64,000 nucleotides of DNA from Solenopsis invicta (taxonomy: Eukaryota; Arthropoda; Insecta; Hymenoptera; Formicidae), in the NCBI RefSeq assembly GCF_016802725.1, contig NC_052668.1, positions 6,368,501-6,432,500 on the forward strand. The letters run 5' to 3'. The position numbers and the translations under genes are program-made. The notes beneath the pieces are model-generated. The model saw nothing but the letters and a program-made list of their open reading frames with translations, did not search any database and was not told where the DNA came from. Shown here piece by piece: positions 1-10,475 of this stretch (positions are counted from its first letter, which is position 1; each line of letters opens with the position of its first letter).

Positions 1-30
1 TTTTTTTTTTTGAAAGTATGAATTTTTAAC

Positions 31-420
31 TTTAAAACGCCGTATTGTAAAGTTCTTCAAAGTTTTTTGTTGCAAAGATATGATTCTTTTTTTTAAAGTG
101 GATTTTTAGATGCCCTCATATTCTCCATGTTACATAATTATACTTTTTAAAAGGAATGACTTTGCTAAATTTTATTTTGAAAGTGTGACTCCCCTTAAAA
201 AAAAAATGTTGATAAACTTGTTTCAATAAACTGATTGTTGATCAGTAACTGATGATATTTTATCAGTTAACTGACGAAATATAATCAGTTACTGATCAGT
301 AATCAGTTTATTGAAACAAGTTTATCAACTTTTTTTTCAAGGGTCTTTAGCTTTAAAACGCCGTATTTGAAAGTCCTTAAACGTTTTTTATTGCAAAAAT
401 ATGATTTTTTGAAGGAAAAA
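31..420. repeat. Direct repeat pair flanking a small palindrome
   Basis: A segment of about 65 bp beginning tttaaaacgccgtatt at 31 recurs at 352 with scattered substitutions, and both copies continue into gttgcaaa/attgcaaa and a T-rich stretch. The palindromic element at 199-338 lies between them. No coding potential is seen. It may be an older tandem repeat that received a MITE. Confidence 0.6.
199..338. mobile_element. Small palindromic MITE-like element
   Basis: Arms 199-236 and 301-338 are almost perfect inverted copies (gataaacttgtttcaataaa against its complement), with shorter nested palindromes built on atcagtaactgat in the middle. Such a stem of nearly 40 bp with a 64-bp interior is typical of a foldback MITE. 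The family and target duplication are not clear. Confidence 0.6.
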
Positions 421-619
421 TGGATTTTTGACCAATTTCTCATTTTTGCTTAATGGCTTTTTTCTTTTATAACTTCACAATAAATTATTTTTCGGCAATG
501 CCGAGATTAAACAGTCACACTCCTAAGATTTTGAACTTTTGTTTAAAAAAAAAATTGTAGAAAAATATTGATTGTAATCAAAGTTATAGCTTCTCAAAGT
601 TGAAAAAGTCTCCCAAACC

Positions 620-1030
620 CAGAAATGTGTTTCCGTATTTTACAGGATCGGTGTGTTTAAGGGTGAAACGCGGTATCAATTTCTCGCCAAATGAGTCTTT
701 CCGCGTTATCACTAGTGCCTGCGTAATCATCACTAACGTGCACGAAACGTCTCTCTAACAGTCTTTTCACCCGCAAGTCGCGCGATTCTCGTTACCACAG
801 ATTGTCTATGCCCAACAGAACCGAAGATGCTTAGCGCGACTAAGTTCTTCGAGCTGCTCGAAGCACTCTCTACATCGTTGCAACCACGCGAAACAAGGTA
901 GTAATCTCACGACACTGCTCCAACAATTGAAGTTTTATTTCTTCGAGATGCTCCATTTTCTTGAATAACTCAGAGAAAAAAACACACATGAAAAAAAATA
1001 CACACTGATGAATATATAATTTTTAAAATA
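620..1030. other. Unassigned stretch of more balanced base composition
   Basis: Less AT-rich than its surroundings, with no open frame of useful length on either strand. Nothing in it can be named. It could be a TE untranslated region linked to the remnant at 1033-1460. Confidence 0.3.
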
Positions 1031-1032
1031 GT

Positions 1033-1460
1033 TTAATTTGTACAAATGTAGTACAAATTACGCATAAATTGATACAACGGGGTGGCACATTCATTACAAT
1101 ATCTCTTGCGGATGTCTGTAATTTTGCGAATCCTGTGTTTACGAACAGCACAGGCACCTCTAAATTCACCACGCAAACTTACTAGGCAGTGAGAGCAGTA
1201 CTTATGATGTGGGTAGTCTTTCTCTAAGTAATAAAAATATACTACGCACATTTTTTTTAGAGTCATTAAAGGTGTTTATTTCTGCCTGTTTGAAATCTTG
1301 AAACTTTCCCGACTGAAGCTGTTTTTCAAGCGTCTCACTTTCATAATTGAAATCGTCAGAAAGAACGTGGTCGGAATCTTCTTCTATTTCAAAATATTCA
1401 TCAAATTTATCTTCTATTTCCATTTCATCTTGCGGTATTATATTTTCTTCTTCTTCCATC
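1033..1460 (-). pseudogene. Unidentified acidic plus Cys-rich protein remnant
   Basis: Two overlapping minus-strand frames. One starts near 1460 with a very acidic run (MEEEENIIPQDEMEIEDKF). The other ends at 1033 with paired cysteines (CSHC near the middle, CNEC near the end) and many basic residues. They overlap out of frame around 1202-1266. An acidic N terminus plus a Cys-rich C terminus with nothing between would suit an internally deleted piggyBac-like transposase, but the cysteine spacing does not match that family well and no TTAA-flanked termini were found. Identity remains open. Confidence 0.25.
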
Positions 1461-1495
1461 TTTGTAAAGAAAAAATGTATGTTGATATTCAAAAT

Positions 1496-1570
1496 CTTCT
1501 TACAGAATTTCTCACAAAACTTCTTGCTAAACTTTTCACAAAACTTCTTACTGAACTTTTTACTGAACCG
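1496..1570. repeat. Short imperfect tandem repeat
   Basis: Roughly 15-bp units of the form cttctta/cacaaaactt repeat about five times. Read on the minus strand they give an FSKKFCEKF periodic peptide upstream of the acidic remnant. It is low-complexity sequence rather than a protein domain. Confidence 0.6.
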
Positions 1571-1756
1571 AGAATTCAAAAACTGAACGAGAGTAGCTCA
1601 GATTTCTCTGTTTTATACTGAGTTAGAACAATTGAGATATACATTTTTGAAAAATGTATGTTTTATGATGTTGTCGAGATAAAATAAATTCAATGTTTTT
1701 GAAAAAATGACATTTGTCATAAAACAAATCTTTTTTAGCTTTTATTAATTTTAAAA

Positions 1757-2065
1757 GATAGTCACATATTATTATATGTTTTATAGTAGGGTCTGCATTG
1801 AAAAGTAATCCATAAAAATAAGTCACGTCAATCTTGGAAAAGAGCTGATTTCTTATCTCAAAATAAAATAATATATACAATATAATTTTAAAAACGATTG
1901 AAATAATACATTGTCTTGGTTTTTACATTTTTATTAAAATTATCTTGTAAAAACAGATAGTTACATGTCATTTCATGTTTTGTAAGGTTTACATTGATAA
2001 GCACCTCATAAAGATAAATCGTGTCAATCTTGAATAGAGCGGATTTCCTATGTCAAGATAAAACA
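1757..2065. repeat. Diverged duplicated unit of about 110 bp
   Basis: 1757-1870 and 1955-2065 share the order atgttttRtaRggt, cattgaYaagYa, cRtgtcaatcttg and agcKgatttc, about 200 bp apart and considerably diverged. No coding meaning is apparent. Confidence 0.5.
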
Positions 2066-2581
2066 TTACAATAGATTTTCCATTATTTTTTCTTCCTATG
2101 ATTAAGTTGAATAAAATTTCTTTTGGAGATTTTTTTTTCAATAAGTAATATTACCATAAAAAGTTTCTAGATTTAAATGATATTATTCTAAAAATTTTCC
2201 ATAGTATATGATGTAATATTGCTGGCTCTACAAATTAGAAACATTGAGACTACTGCAACCGTGAGAACAGATGTTTCGCTGTTCTCTACATGGCAGATAT
2301 TGTTATTATACATTTATAGATGTATCAAATTATAATGGTAACTGTGATCACAATACGATCTCAAAGCTGTCTACATGCAATCATGTGATTTGTGGCAAGC
2401 TTTCTGACAACCATAGTGAAATTTCATCAGTGGATCTTTGTTATGATAATCTGTATTAAACATGAATAAGTTACATAAAAAAAATTTTTTTTATTGGATA
2501 TGTGAAAGGGATTACATAATAAAAAGGAGGCCAAAAAACGCTACTGCATTAGTCGATTAGTGGACAGTCGAAAACTCTCAA

Positions 2582-2617
<36 letters not shown>

Positions 2618-3507
2618 CACGGGGAAAAAAATAGAGTATTACGTTCCGCTTCAACAGGATAAAACGTGTGAAAAACTGTATCTATAATTTTTATAGATTT
2701 TTTAAATATTTTTTTCTTCTTTTTTTACAACTCACTTATCTATCTTTTTTTTATTTACAAAACATTGCCACGTTATACACTTTGCATTTTGGGGAGGAGA
2801 TTGGCATTGACGTTCACCGCGTATAAATATCTCGACATTGGAATTAGCATGGGACCTACATTGTTTGTGGAGATACTTATTGGTGACAACCGAGGCAATC
2901 AAATAACCGTGCCTCATGCAACGTGGACAACACTGTTCCAGAAACGTATGGACATCGAACAATTTGTGCAGTCGACTTTGCTTTCCTCAGCATTACCAAG
3001 ATCTCATTTTACAACTCATTGTTAAACTGCGTAATGAAAATATTATTAAACTAACATTACGCGATACTTGCATGTATTTGAAACCATAAACTGTACTTTT
3101 TCTTTTTGAGCTCGAACATTGCGTTGAGCATATATATTTTTCTTTATATCAATATACATACACAGTAAGCAAAAAATATAAACATTTTGTATTCTTTTTA
3201 CGTCAAAATTATGTTAATAATAAATGTGATACGGCAAAACTTTTGTAAGAAAAATATAATAAAAACTCGCTTTTAAATTATGAAATGTTAGTTTACGCTT
3301 TAGATACTGTTGTACATGATGCATTACATGACAAATAAATAAAAAAAATAAAATTTTAAAACATTGTCTTCAATGTTATCTTTTCCTATTCTTGATTATT
3401 GTCCCCCAAAAAGATAAAGCGTTAGTCATACTATACGAGCGAAAACATAATCAATCTAATCATGAACAGCATTCACAACAGGTAGGAACATATATTTAGA
3501 AATTGCA
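2066..3507. other. AT-rich interval with an (AT)n microsatellite
   Basis: Contains an (AT)n tract at about 2579-2618. Short open frames around 2732-3025 occur on both strands, the minus one with CCPRC and other cysteines, but no family is recognisable. I see no exon structure or RNA gene. Confidence 0.5.
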
Positions 3508-4690
3508 AGATTCCGAGAGATGAGTTTCTTGATGCTGTTTGCTTCATTTTGGAATCGACTTACTTTAAATTTAATAACATTATATATATACAGAATTTTG
3601 GTACTCCCATGGGCTCTCCGTTGTCTCCTATCATTGCTGATTTAGTACTACAAAATCTAGAGACAATGATGCTTGGAACATTTGACGTTCCTTTTTATTT
3701 CAGATACGTAGACGATATTGCTTTAGCAATATTTTTTAACAAAGTAAATTTGATTTTAGAATCTTTTAACTTTTTTCATCTTCTTCTACAATTCACGACT
3801 GAAATAGGAAACAAAATGCTTAACTTTTTAGACACTACCATAATTCTGAACGAGGGTGTTGAATTCGATTGGTATCACAAACCGACGTTCTCAGGTCGGT
3901 ATTTGAATTTTAACTCCTGGCACCCTGTCTCACAGAAACGTGGTGTCGTTATTGGCCTGGTTAACCGCGTTTTTCTTTTGTCTTATCCAAAATTTTACAA
4001 GAAGAACTTGGAACTTATAGTTAATATTCTTTTAGAAAACAACTATCCTTTGGATTTTATTTTTGATGTTATCCGTGAACGAGTGAAATGCCTTTTCTCG
4101 AAAAAAATCTAAAAAACAAATCTCCGACGTCACCTCAGATGTAAGTGAAAAAATTACTTGGTTTACGGTTCCTCATCTTTCTTTAATTTCCGACTAATTT
4201 AATAACATTTTTAAAAATTTAAACATTAAAACTGCCCTTTATAGTTTGAACAAGCTGTGCAATTTCATCAAAGTTTAAAAAGACCCCCTTCCAACTTCTT
4301 TTCGTAGAAATATCGTGTATAAAGTTTCTTGTCGCGACTGCAATGCATCTTATATTGGGCAAACAGGCAGGCAGTTGAAAACACGCATTTCTGAGCATCG
4401 AAACCACATTTATAGAGATACCTCTACTAATTCTGTTATCACAGATCACAGAATACAATCTGGTCACAATTTTAACTGGGACGATGTCCGAATTCTTGAC
4501 CATGAGAGATTCTTTCGAAGCGACTCATCTCAGAAATGCTACACATTAATTGACAAAAAAATAGCCTCAACCTACAGTCCGATACTGAATGTCTATACCA
4601 CCCTTATTTATCAATCATCAACAATTTATAATTTGGTTTGCCCATTTCATGTATCCTTATTCTATGTATGTTTATATTAGTTCATAACCA
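3508..4690 (+). pseudogene. Penelope-like element, RT plus GIY-YIG remnant (copy 1)
   Basis: A 5'-truncated PLE polyprotein. The frame from about 3508 to 4112 covers the palm of the reverse transcriptase, with GTPMGSPLSPIIADL followed by FRYVDDIALA, the YVDD catalytic box. After a stop and frame changes at 4112-4300, a second segment (4315-4680) carries the GIY-YIG nuclease start, YKVSCRDCNASYIGQTGRQL, then the R..EH region. RT followed by GIY-YIG is diagnostic of Penelope/Neptune-type elements, which prime at a nicked target. The RT fingers are missing, and the gap between domains is out of frame, so the copy is dead. It is related to the better-preserved copy at 25-28 kb. Confidence 0.88.
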
Positions 4691-5071
4691 AACAGACCTG
4701 TATCATCTGCTAGGCTCAGTGCCTTTTTGACCTCCGTACTTGATGGCATTTATAACTGTTTCTGCGACGTTTTATTTATTAAAATTAAATTCTGAGTGCC
4801 TTTTGATGCTGTGACTTTTCTTTTATTTGTGCATCATTTAAAACTTTTTGACTACGTCTATTTTTGAGATAATTTTTTTCTCTTTTCTTTTTATTGTTTA
4901 TAATATTCAGGCTCTTTCCTTTTTTTTCTTAGTGCGAGCATGTATACATCTTTTGAGTCGAATAACTTGCAATTCATGTTACTTCTCCACGAGGAAAACC
5001 TCAACCTCACTACAGGCGAAAACTAATCTAACAATACTAAAACTTCTTGATGTATTTTTGATGTATTTGAG

Positions 5072-5108
5072 CTGAAGATGGCTACAAATTAGAGCCCAAA
5101 CGTTCGTC
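5072..5108 (+). ncRNA. Degenerate hammerhead-like motif downstream of PLE copy 1
   Basis: CTGAAGA, then a GGCT/AGCC stem, then CAAAC in place of GAAAC, then a tiny ACG-TT-CGT stem III and a terminal C. The order matches the hammerhead motifs known from PLE pseudo-LTRs, but G12 of the catalytic core is C and stem I is weak, so this copy should be inactive. Confidence 0.4.
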
Positions 5109-5289
5109 TTTGTTATAAGAATTTAAATGTGATGTAAAAGTCATAATTGTTTGTTGACTTCGTTTTACGCACTGTTTACCGCTTTCGACTCGTATTTGCC
5201 GCTTTTATTTACTTTATATTTATATTTGCACAAGTCTCATTATTTCTTATATTATAATATTAATTTACATTTGAAAAACAATATCATCA

Positions 5290-5501
5290 AATTACAATCT
5301 TTAACTCATTTACAACAATCTTCTCAGCAATTTCATAATCTTTTTAAATATGCCTGGTTTGAAAGTGGATACATCGAAGAATGGCCGCCACATTTCAAAA
5401 AACAAATAAATTTTTGTTTCTCTAAAAAGGACACTAAAAAAATACCACTCTGCTCTATTATGTGTTGCACCTGTTATAATATGATGTTCCTGAAGCAATA
5501 A
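5290..5501 (+). pseudogene. Unidentified TE-like protein fragment
   Basis: The end of a 116-codon frame reads as protein rather than noise (NLFKYAWFESGYIEEWPPHF, then a C..C-bearing tail). I have the impression of a C-terminal segment recurrent in insect transposon proteins but cannot name it. There is no start context, promoter or partner domain nearby, so a remnant is likelier than a host exon. Confidence 0.25.
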
Positions 5502-5509
5502 ATATTTTT

Positions 5510-6229
5510 ATATACAGAATTTTTTTAAGAATATCGTAATTGCGAACATTTTGTCATATAATAATTATAGTAGTATTAATAGTAAGACTTATAATTAGTT
5601 ATAACATTTATAATAAATTTATTCATTACTGTTTATAATAAAAAATATGCTTATACAGGAATTATGTGTCACGGTAATTCATCTTGATATCATGGAAATA
5701 TCGAAATTTCTGCAGATTTAAAATTAAACAATTTCATCATTTTATAGCACTTTTCGTAAAAGATATTTTCTCATATAAATGTTGGATGAGTTTTTAAGTA
5801 CTAATAATAATATGTCTTTTTAAACATATTTTTAAATATTATATCTCAAATTATTCAAGAGAAAGAAGACGGTATTTGAAATTCGTAAAAGTGAGAATGG
5901 AATAGGCCTATAAGGAAACTAATATAAAAAGCGCGCCTTGCTATCTACTTCATGGTAGGTGGTCTGGAAATAAAAGCACTTTATCATGTGATAAAAATAA
6001 TTTAAAAAAATGTCAATATTAACATATATGTGAGTACACTATTAATTTTATAATAAAATTATTACACTATACCTACTTATAAATAGTTTTATAATATAAT
6101 TATCCCTATTTGTTCTATCATTGTATGGTAGATATATTTATAAATATATTTTAAAAAAATAATTCTTTAAAAAGTTCTGAAATTTTATTGCTAAGAAATA
6201 GTTTTAAGAGGTGAAGTCAGCTTTCATCT
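5510..6229. other. AT-rich interval without recognised features
   Basis: No open frame, RNA gene or strong repeat is seen. Composition matches the surrounding AT-rich background. Confidence 0.5.
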
Positions 6230-6868
6230 GTAAAGCGATTTTTAGCTTTCTCCAATATGTCTCAAAAATTGTTCAAAATATAAAAAATGGTTTATACAAA
6301 AATTTAAGAAGAGCCGGAGCCTTTCTCCCGCCCACGCTTTCTCTGTACGACGTGTAAAAATTTGAATTTTTCAGTTTTTTAAAAATAATTTTTTGATCAT
6401 AACTTCTAAAGTATTGGAGTTAGGTAAAATATGTATAGAACCTTATGTGTAGAGCTTATCACAAGTTTCATTTTTGTTTGACACATTTTTTTGTAAAATA
6501 AATATTTTCTGAAATAATTAAGAAAAACTGTTTTTTCTTTCTCTAAGTATATCTAGAAATTTGTAGGAGAGCGCCAATTAATTTATAAGGAAAAGTTGTT
6601 CAGTATCCTTGTCTCTATAACATATGTCAAGGTCAATAGGATTAAGCCCTATAGTGCACAATTAAAATTGTGCACTATAGGGCTCAATCATGTTTTTTTT
6701 TTAAATAATTGTTTAACAAATTTTTTTTATTTTAAAAAATATTTATTTTTAAATATATTATTGGTGCAAATAAATACAGCTAATTTTATTGTAAAATTTT
6801 TGTATAAAACATTTTTTGATATCTTGAATAGTTTCCGAAGTAACGAAAAAAGCTGAAAACCGCTTTAC
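6230..6868. mobile_element. MITE-like element with TIRs and a central hairpin
   Basis: Ends 6230-6255 and 6843-6868 are inverted copies (gtaaagcgatttttagcttt against its complement with a few changes). Inside, 6645-6684 is a perfect 19-bp stem with a two-base loop (agccctatagtgcacaatt and its complement). There is no transposase, so the element would be non-autonomous. Target duplications were not resolved. Confidence 0.5.
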
Positions 6869-7537
6869 ACCTAAGGAATAATTTCTCCCCTTTATACCGT
6901 TTTTCCGCTGCAACTGACATTTTCTATAATTATCTAATTTTCTATATTTTCTATTTTCTATTATATAATTACCTATTTTATCTATATGTATGCAAAGTTT
7001 TATTAAAATCGGAATTTGACACGTCGCGAGGTTCCCTTCTAAGTGCTCTTGATCAGCTAGCCTACAATTTTGTTCATATTCTGGCTGTACTAAAACCGGA
7101 TAGAAGACTCTTTACGCCTTTACTGAGTGCTTTCGGTACTGTCGCCGCTTTCCTATTCGGCATCCATATTCGATTATTGGTTACACGAAAGAGGAACCCC
7201 AGAGAAATGCCCACCGACACTTGTCGCGTTTAAAGCCCGGCGCGTCTATTGTACAAATTCCGCAAATCATAATCTTTGTCTATGCATCCCGCTAGTTTGC
7301 GCTTTGCGGCCACGCCACGACTTCGGCAAGCGCGAGCAGAAACTAACGCGTGACGATGCACAGGTGAAATCCATACCATACAAAAACTTATTGCGTTTAC
7401 TGAACTGATTCCACTGCTAAGAACAACATTATATTTTGTGTATTATTTATTAGAGGTACATTTATTAACACTTACTAACCATTGTAATTTTTTTTCTCAC
7501 TAGTCGTCGTGGATTCATTCACGTTTTACGTTTCCGC
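6869..7537. other. Interval without supported gene
   Basis: An AT-rich first half, then a more GC-balanced stretch (about 7020-7420) with an open frame of 93 codons that has no recognisable motif. Nothing further can be supported. Confidence 0.4.
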
Positions 7538-7588
7538 TACCCACATAGAAATTGACCTCCAGTGGATGTCCGTCGCCCTTCCATAGCT

Positions 7589-8190
7589 CCATGGGACGTC
7601 TATCTCCATGATGGAAGTCAGATGGACGTCCATTAGAAGTCCATGAAACCTCCATAGCTCCATGGGTTTTTACTTCCATCATGGAAGTTAGATGGACGTC
7701 CGTTAGAAATCCATGAAACCTCCATAGCTCCATGGAATTTTACTTCCATCATGGAAGTCAAATAGATCTCCATTAGACATCCATCCAACCTCCATAGCTC
7801 CATGGGATTTTATTTTCATCATAGCAGTCAGATGGACATCCATTAGAAGTCCATGAAACCTCCATAGCTCTATGGGATTTTACTTCCATCATGGAGGTTA
7901 GATCGACGTCCATTAGAAGTCCATGAAAGCTCCATAGCTCCATGGGATTTTACTTCCATCATGGAAGTCAGATAGATCTCCATTAGACATCCATCCAACC
8001 TCCATAGCTCCATGGGATTTTATTTCCATCATAGAAGTCAGATGGACGTCCATTAGAAGTCCATTAAACCTCTATAGCTTAATAGGATTTTACTTCCATC
8101 ATGGAAGTCAGATGGACGTCCATTAGAAGTCCATAAAATTTCTATAGCTTCATCAGATTTTACTCTTATCATAGAAGTCAGATAGATTCC
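7589..8190. repeat. Tandem array, 70-bp unit, about 8.6 copies
   Basis: Unit begins ccatgggattttacttccat and ends ctccatagct, and steps every 70-71 bp (for example 7589, 7660). Copies differ by scattered substitutions and decay toward the right. Each unit has a short palindrome (ttccatcatggaa) and a ggacgtccatta segment shared with the element's subterminal repeats, so the array was probably amplified from the element's own end. It is not a CRISPR: no unique spacers. Confidence 0.85.
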
Positions 8191-8291
8191 GTAAAGCGTA
8201 TAATGCGCATGACGTTATCCTTGTTGATCACCAGAAGTTAAACAAGGATAAAATGTTATATTACGTACATCATGCGCTCTCTTTACGGAAT
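8186..8291. repeat. Palindromic segment of about 105 bp
   Basis: attccgtaaag at 8186 pairs with ctttacggaat ending at 8291. Inner blocks gcgcatgacgt and atccttgtt pair with their complements with small gaps. It is a probable small nested foldback. Confidence 0.5.
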
Positions 8292-8728
8292 TTGGTCATT
8301 ATCTCTTTATCAAAACAATTATGCAACTAATTTGTTTATAACAATTATAACAACTATGACAATTAAAAAAGCGTCATATGTTTTTTTAGTAATTTTTCTC
8401 GGTGAATCGATTGCGCAATCAGTTCTCCTTTACAGTCAGTTTTGACAATTTGTTTATAACAATTAATTGCAAAATTAACTTTGGCAACGGGCTTTTTACG
8501 TCATTAATGTTTTTTCATGCTTCGATACTATTTCTAATTGTTGTTTTTTGACTGATTTGGCCATGGGCAGAAACAGGTTTTAATTATTTATATAATTTAT
8601 ATTAAAAATATCTAAGGCTAAATAAACAAAAAGTTATGAAGAGTGTTCACGCGATACCAAGACGCCAGTTTCTTCTTGTTCAAATCAGCTTTACTTCAAA
8701 TATAACTTTTTATAAACAATCTCACAAG

Positions 8729-8905
8729 TGTACGTTTAGCTCAGTGTTAAGATACTAGGTTATCGTTCCGAAGATCTTAGGTTCGAATCCCGCCGGCGCC
8801 GATGCGTTTCAAAAATTTATAAAATAATACGTAATTGTAATTAGTGAATTAAAATGTTATATGTGAAACAGTGAATACAGATTAAGCTATAAAAATAATA
8901 AAATC
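8729..8905 (+). mobile_element. tRNA-derived SINE-like unit
   Basis: A Pol III A-box-like segment (tagctcagtgttaaga) lies about 45 bp before a good B box (ggttcgaatcc at 8780-8790), followed by an AT-rich tail ending in an A run near 8910. The acceptor strands do not pair, so it is not a functional tRNA. A tRNA-derived SINE or a decayed tRNA pseudogene inside the TIR element fits. Confidence 0.45.
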
Positions 8906-9420
8906 TGTTAAAAAAAAATTTTTTTTACCGTCCATGAGACGTCCACTGAAGGTCCGAACCTCCACGGTACACGTCCATTAATAATCTAAATAACGTCTGC
9001 TGAAACTCCATAAAGCCTCTACTAATAATCCACGTGACGTCGGTTTGTCATCCACTAAGGCTCTATGAACCCTTTATTAATAATCCACGCAACGTCTAAT
9101 GGACATCCGTTTTTAACGTCTAATGGACGTCCAATGGACGTACGCAATGCGGAACTGTGGATGCCTGGTGGCCGTCCATTGGATGTCCATGGGACGTCCA
9201 CTGGAAGGTCCGAACTTCCACGGCAGACGTCCATTAGACGTCCATTGGAGGTTTTAGTTCTATGTGGGTAAAAGGTAAGGGAGGGTGGAGCATGTGACAG
9301 TTTTGGGAAATTTATTACCAAAGTACATTTTTTAAGTTGGTAGTCAAATATTTTGATTTGTACATTTTTGTTTAACCTTTATAAACACAATTTGTCTTTT
9401 ATATTAATATTATAAACCGT

Positions 9421-9920
9421 ATTAAAGGAGAGATACGCCGTCAAATAGATCTTTGCATTTGTCACTACGTGCCCCAGGCCGGGGTACATAGTGACAATGT
9501 CCGGGGCAGATAGTAACAACTCCACTATCATTAAAATCAGAGACTTCAAGATATCACCAAACTTTTAATTAAATGCTATAGGTATTATATTAACGTCTGG
9601 TATTATATTTGCAATCTGGGACCCCTATTTTGAAGTAATTATTCAGTTTAAAGTTCTCACCTCCAATTTTGATGAAATTAGGCTTATTTGATGCGTTTTC
9701 GCTCAAAATGAACGAATGTGGCAGAAAAAAATGTCGGACTGCCCTGCGAATCGAGATATCAATCGTTAAAGTTGGTGATTGTACAGGTTAGAAAACTTGT
9801 CATATCGCCAAGATGCTGCGACATGCGAGTCCTATATCCTATATCCTACACATGGCTACATGTGTATACGCCATGTCGTCACTATGTGCATTGTTGAAAA
9901 CTGTTACTATCTGACCCAAA
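9421..9920. repeat. Probable MITE fragment with gtcactacgtgcccc hairpin
   Basis: 9461-9495 is a near-perfect inverted repeat (gtcactacgtgcccc, then ggggtacatagtgac). A related tgtcactatgtg motif lies near 9885, and another at 23120-23150. It may be the end structure of a repeat family. No coding sequence. Confidence 0.35.
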
Positions 9921-10475
9921 GGTCGATGAACATTACATGAAAAATAGAACCCTTACAAAAAAGAACTGTTGCCGGTCGTATGATTATTACACGCGACTGT
10001 GTGATTATTACTGGTTACTCTGTAATTATCAAAGCGAATATTATTGCCCCTATAATAATTATTAGCAACGGAATACAGACGAAGATGACTCGCCTGTTGG
10101 GTATCACTAGAAAGACCAATGCATTTGTAATAACTACTGAGGGTACAAATAACAGGCAAACATTACTGCCCACACAACACATGGACGTCCCCGGACGTCC
10201 GATACATGTTCACAAAAATCCTTGAAACGTCCTAGTATTTTGTACGTCCATAGGACGCTCCAAGGACATCCGCAGGACATGTTTGGAATGATTCGTAATA
10301 TCTAACATGTTATGTATATTAAACATGTTCCCGACATACATAATAAATATGCATTTGAAAATTGCGAGCGTTGTTCTTTATATTAAATAAAATATTTTGA
10401 AGATGTTCTAAGGACGTCCATTAAATGTCCAAAAGATATCGGTGATATGTTCCGAAAAGGTCTGCTATATACATA

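Larger units (their letters stand above)
7538..9270. mobile_element. TIR element (TACCCACATAGAA ends) with tandem array inside
   Basis: Left end tacccacatagaa at 7538 and right end ttctatgtgggta ending at 9270 are exact inverted copies, followed inward by ccagtggatgtcc and its counterpart. The outer TA could be the target duplication. Both subterminal regions are dense in ggacgtcc-like 8-mers. The interior holds the 70-bp array, a small hairpin and a tRNA-like unit, but no transposase. It behaves like a non-autonomous DNA transposon that accumulated repeats. The terminal style resembles the other GGACGTCC elements of the window without being the same family. Confidence 0.65.

Noticed and set aside
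2732..3025. Cys-containing frames on both strands
   Set aside because: No recognised family, and the two frames contradict each other.
7589..8190. Possible CRISPR array
   Set aside because: Units are contiguous 70-bp tandem repeats without unique spacers, in a eukaryotic TE.
8729..8805. Functional tRNA gene
   Set aside because: A and B boxes are present but the acceptor stem does not pair; placed as SINE-like.
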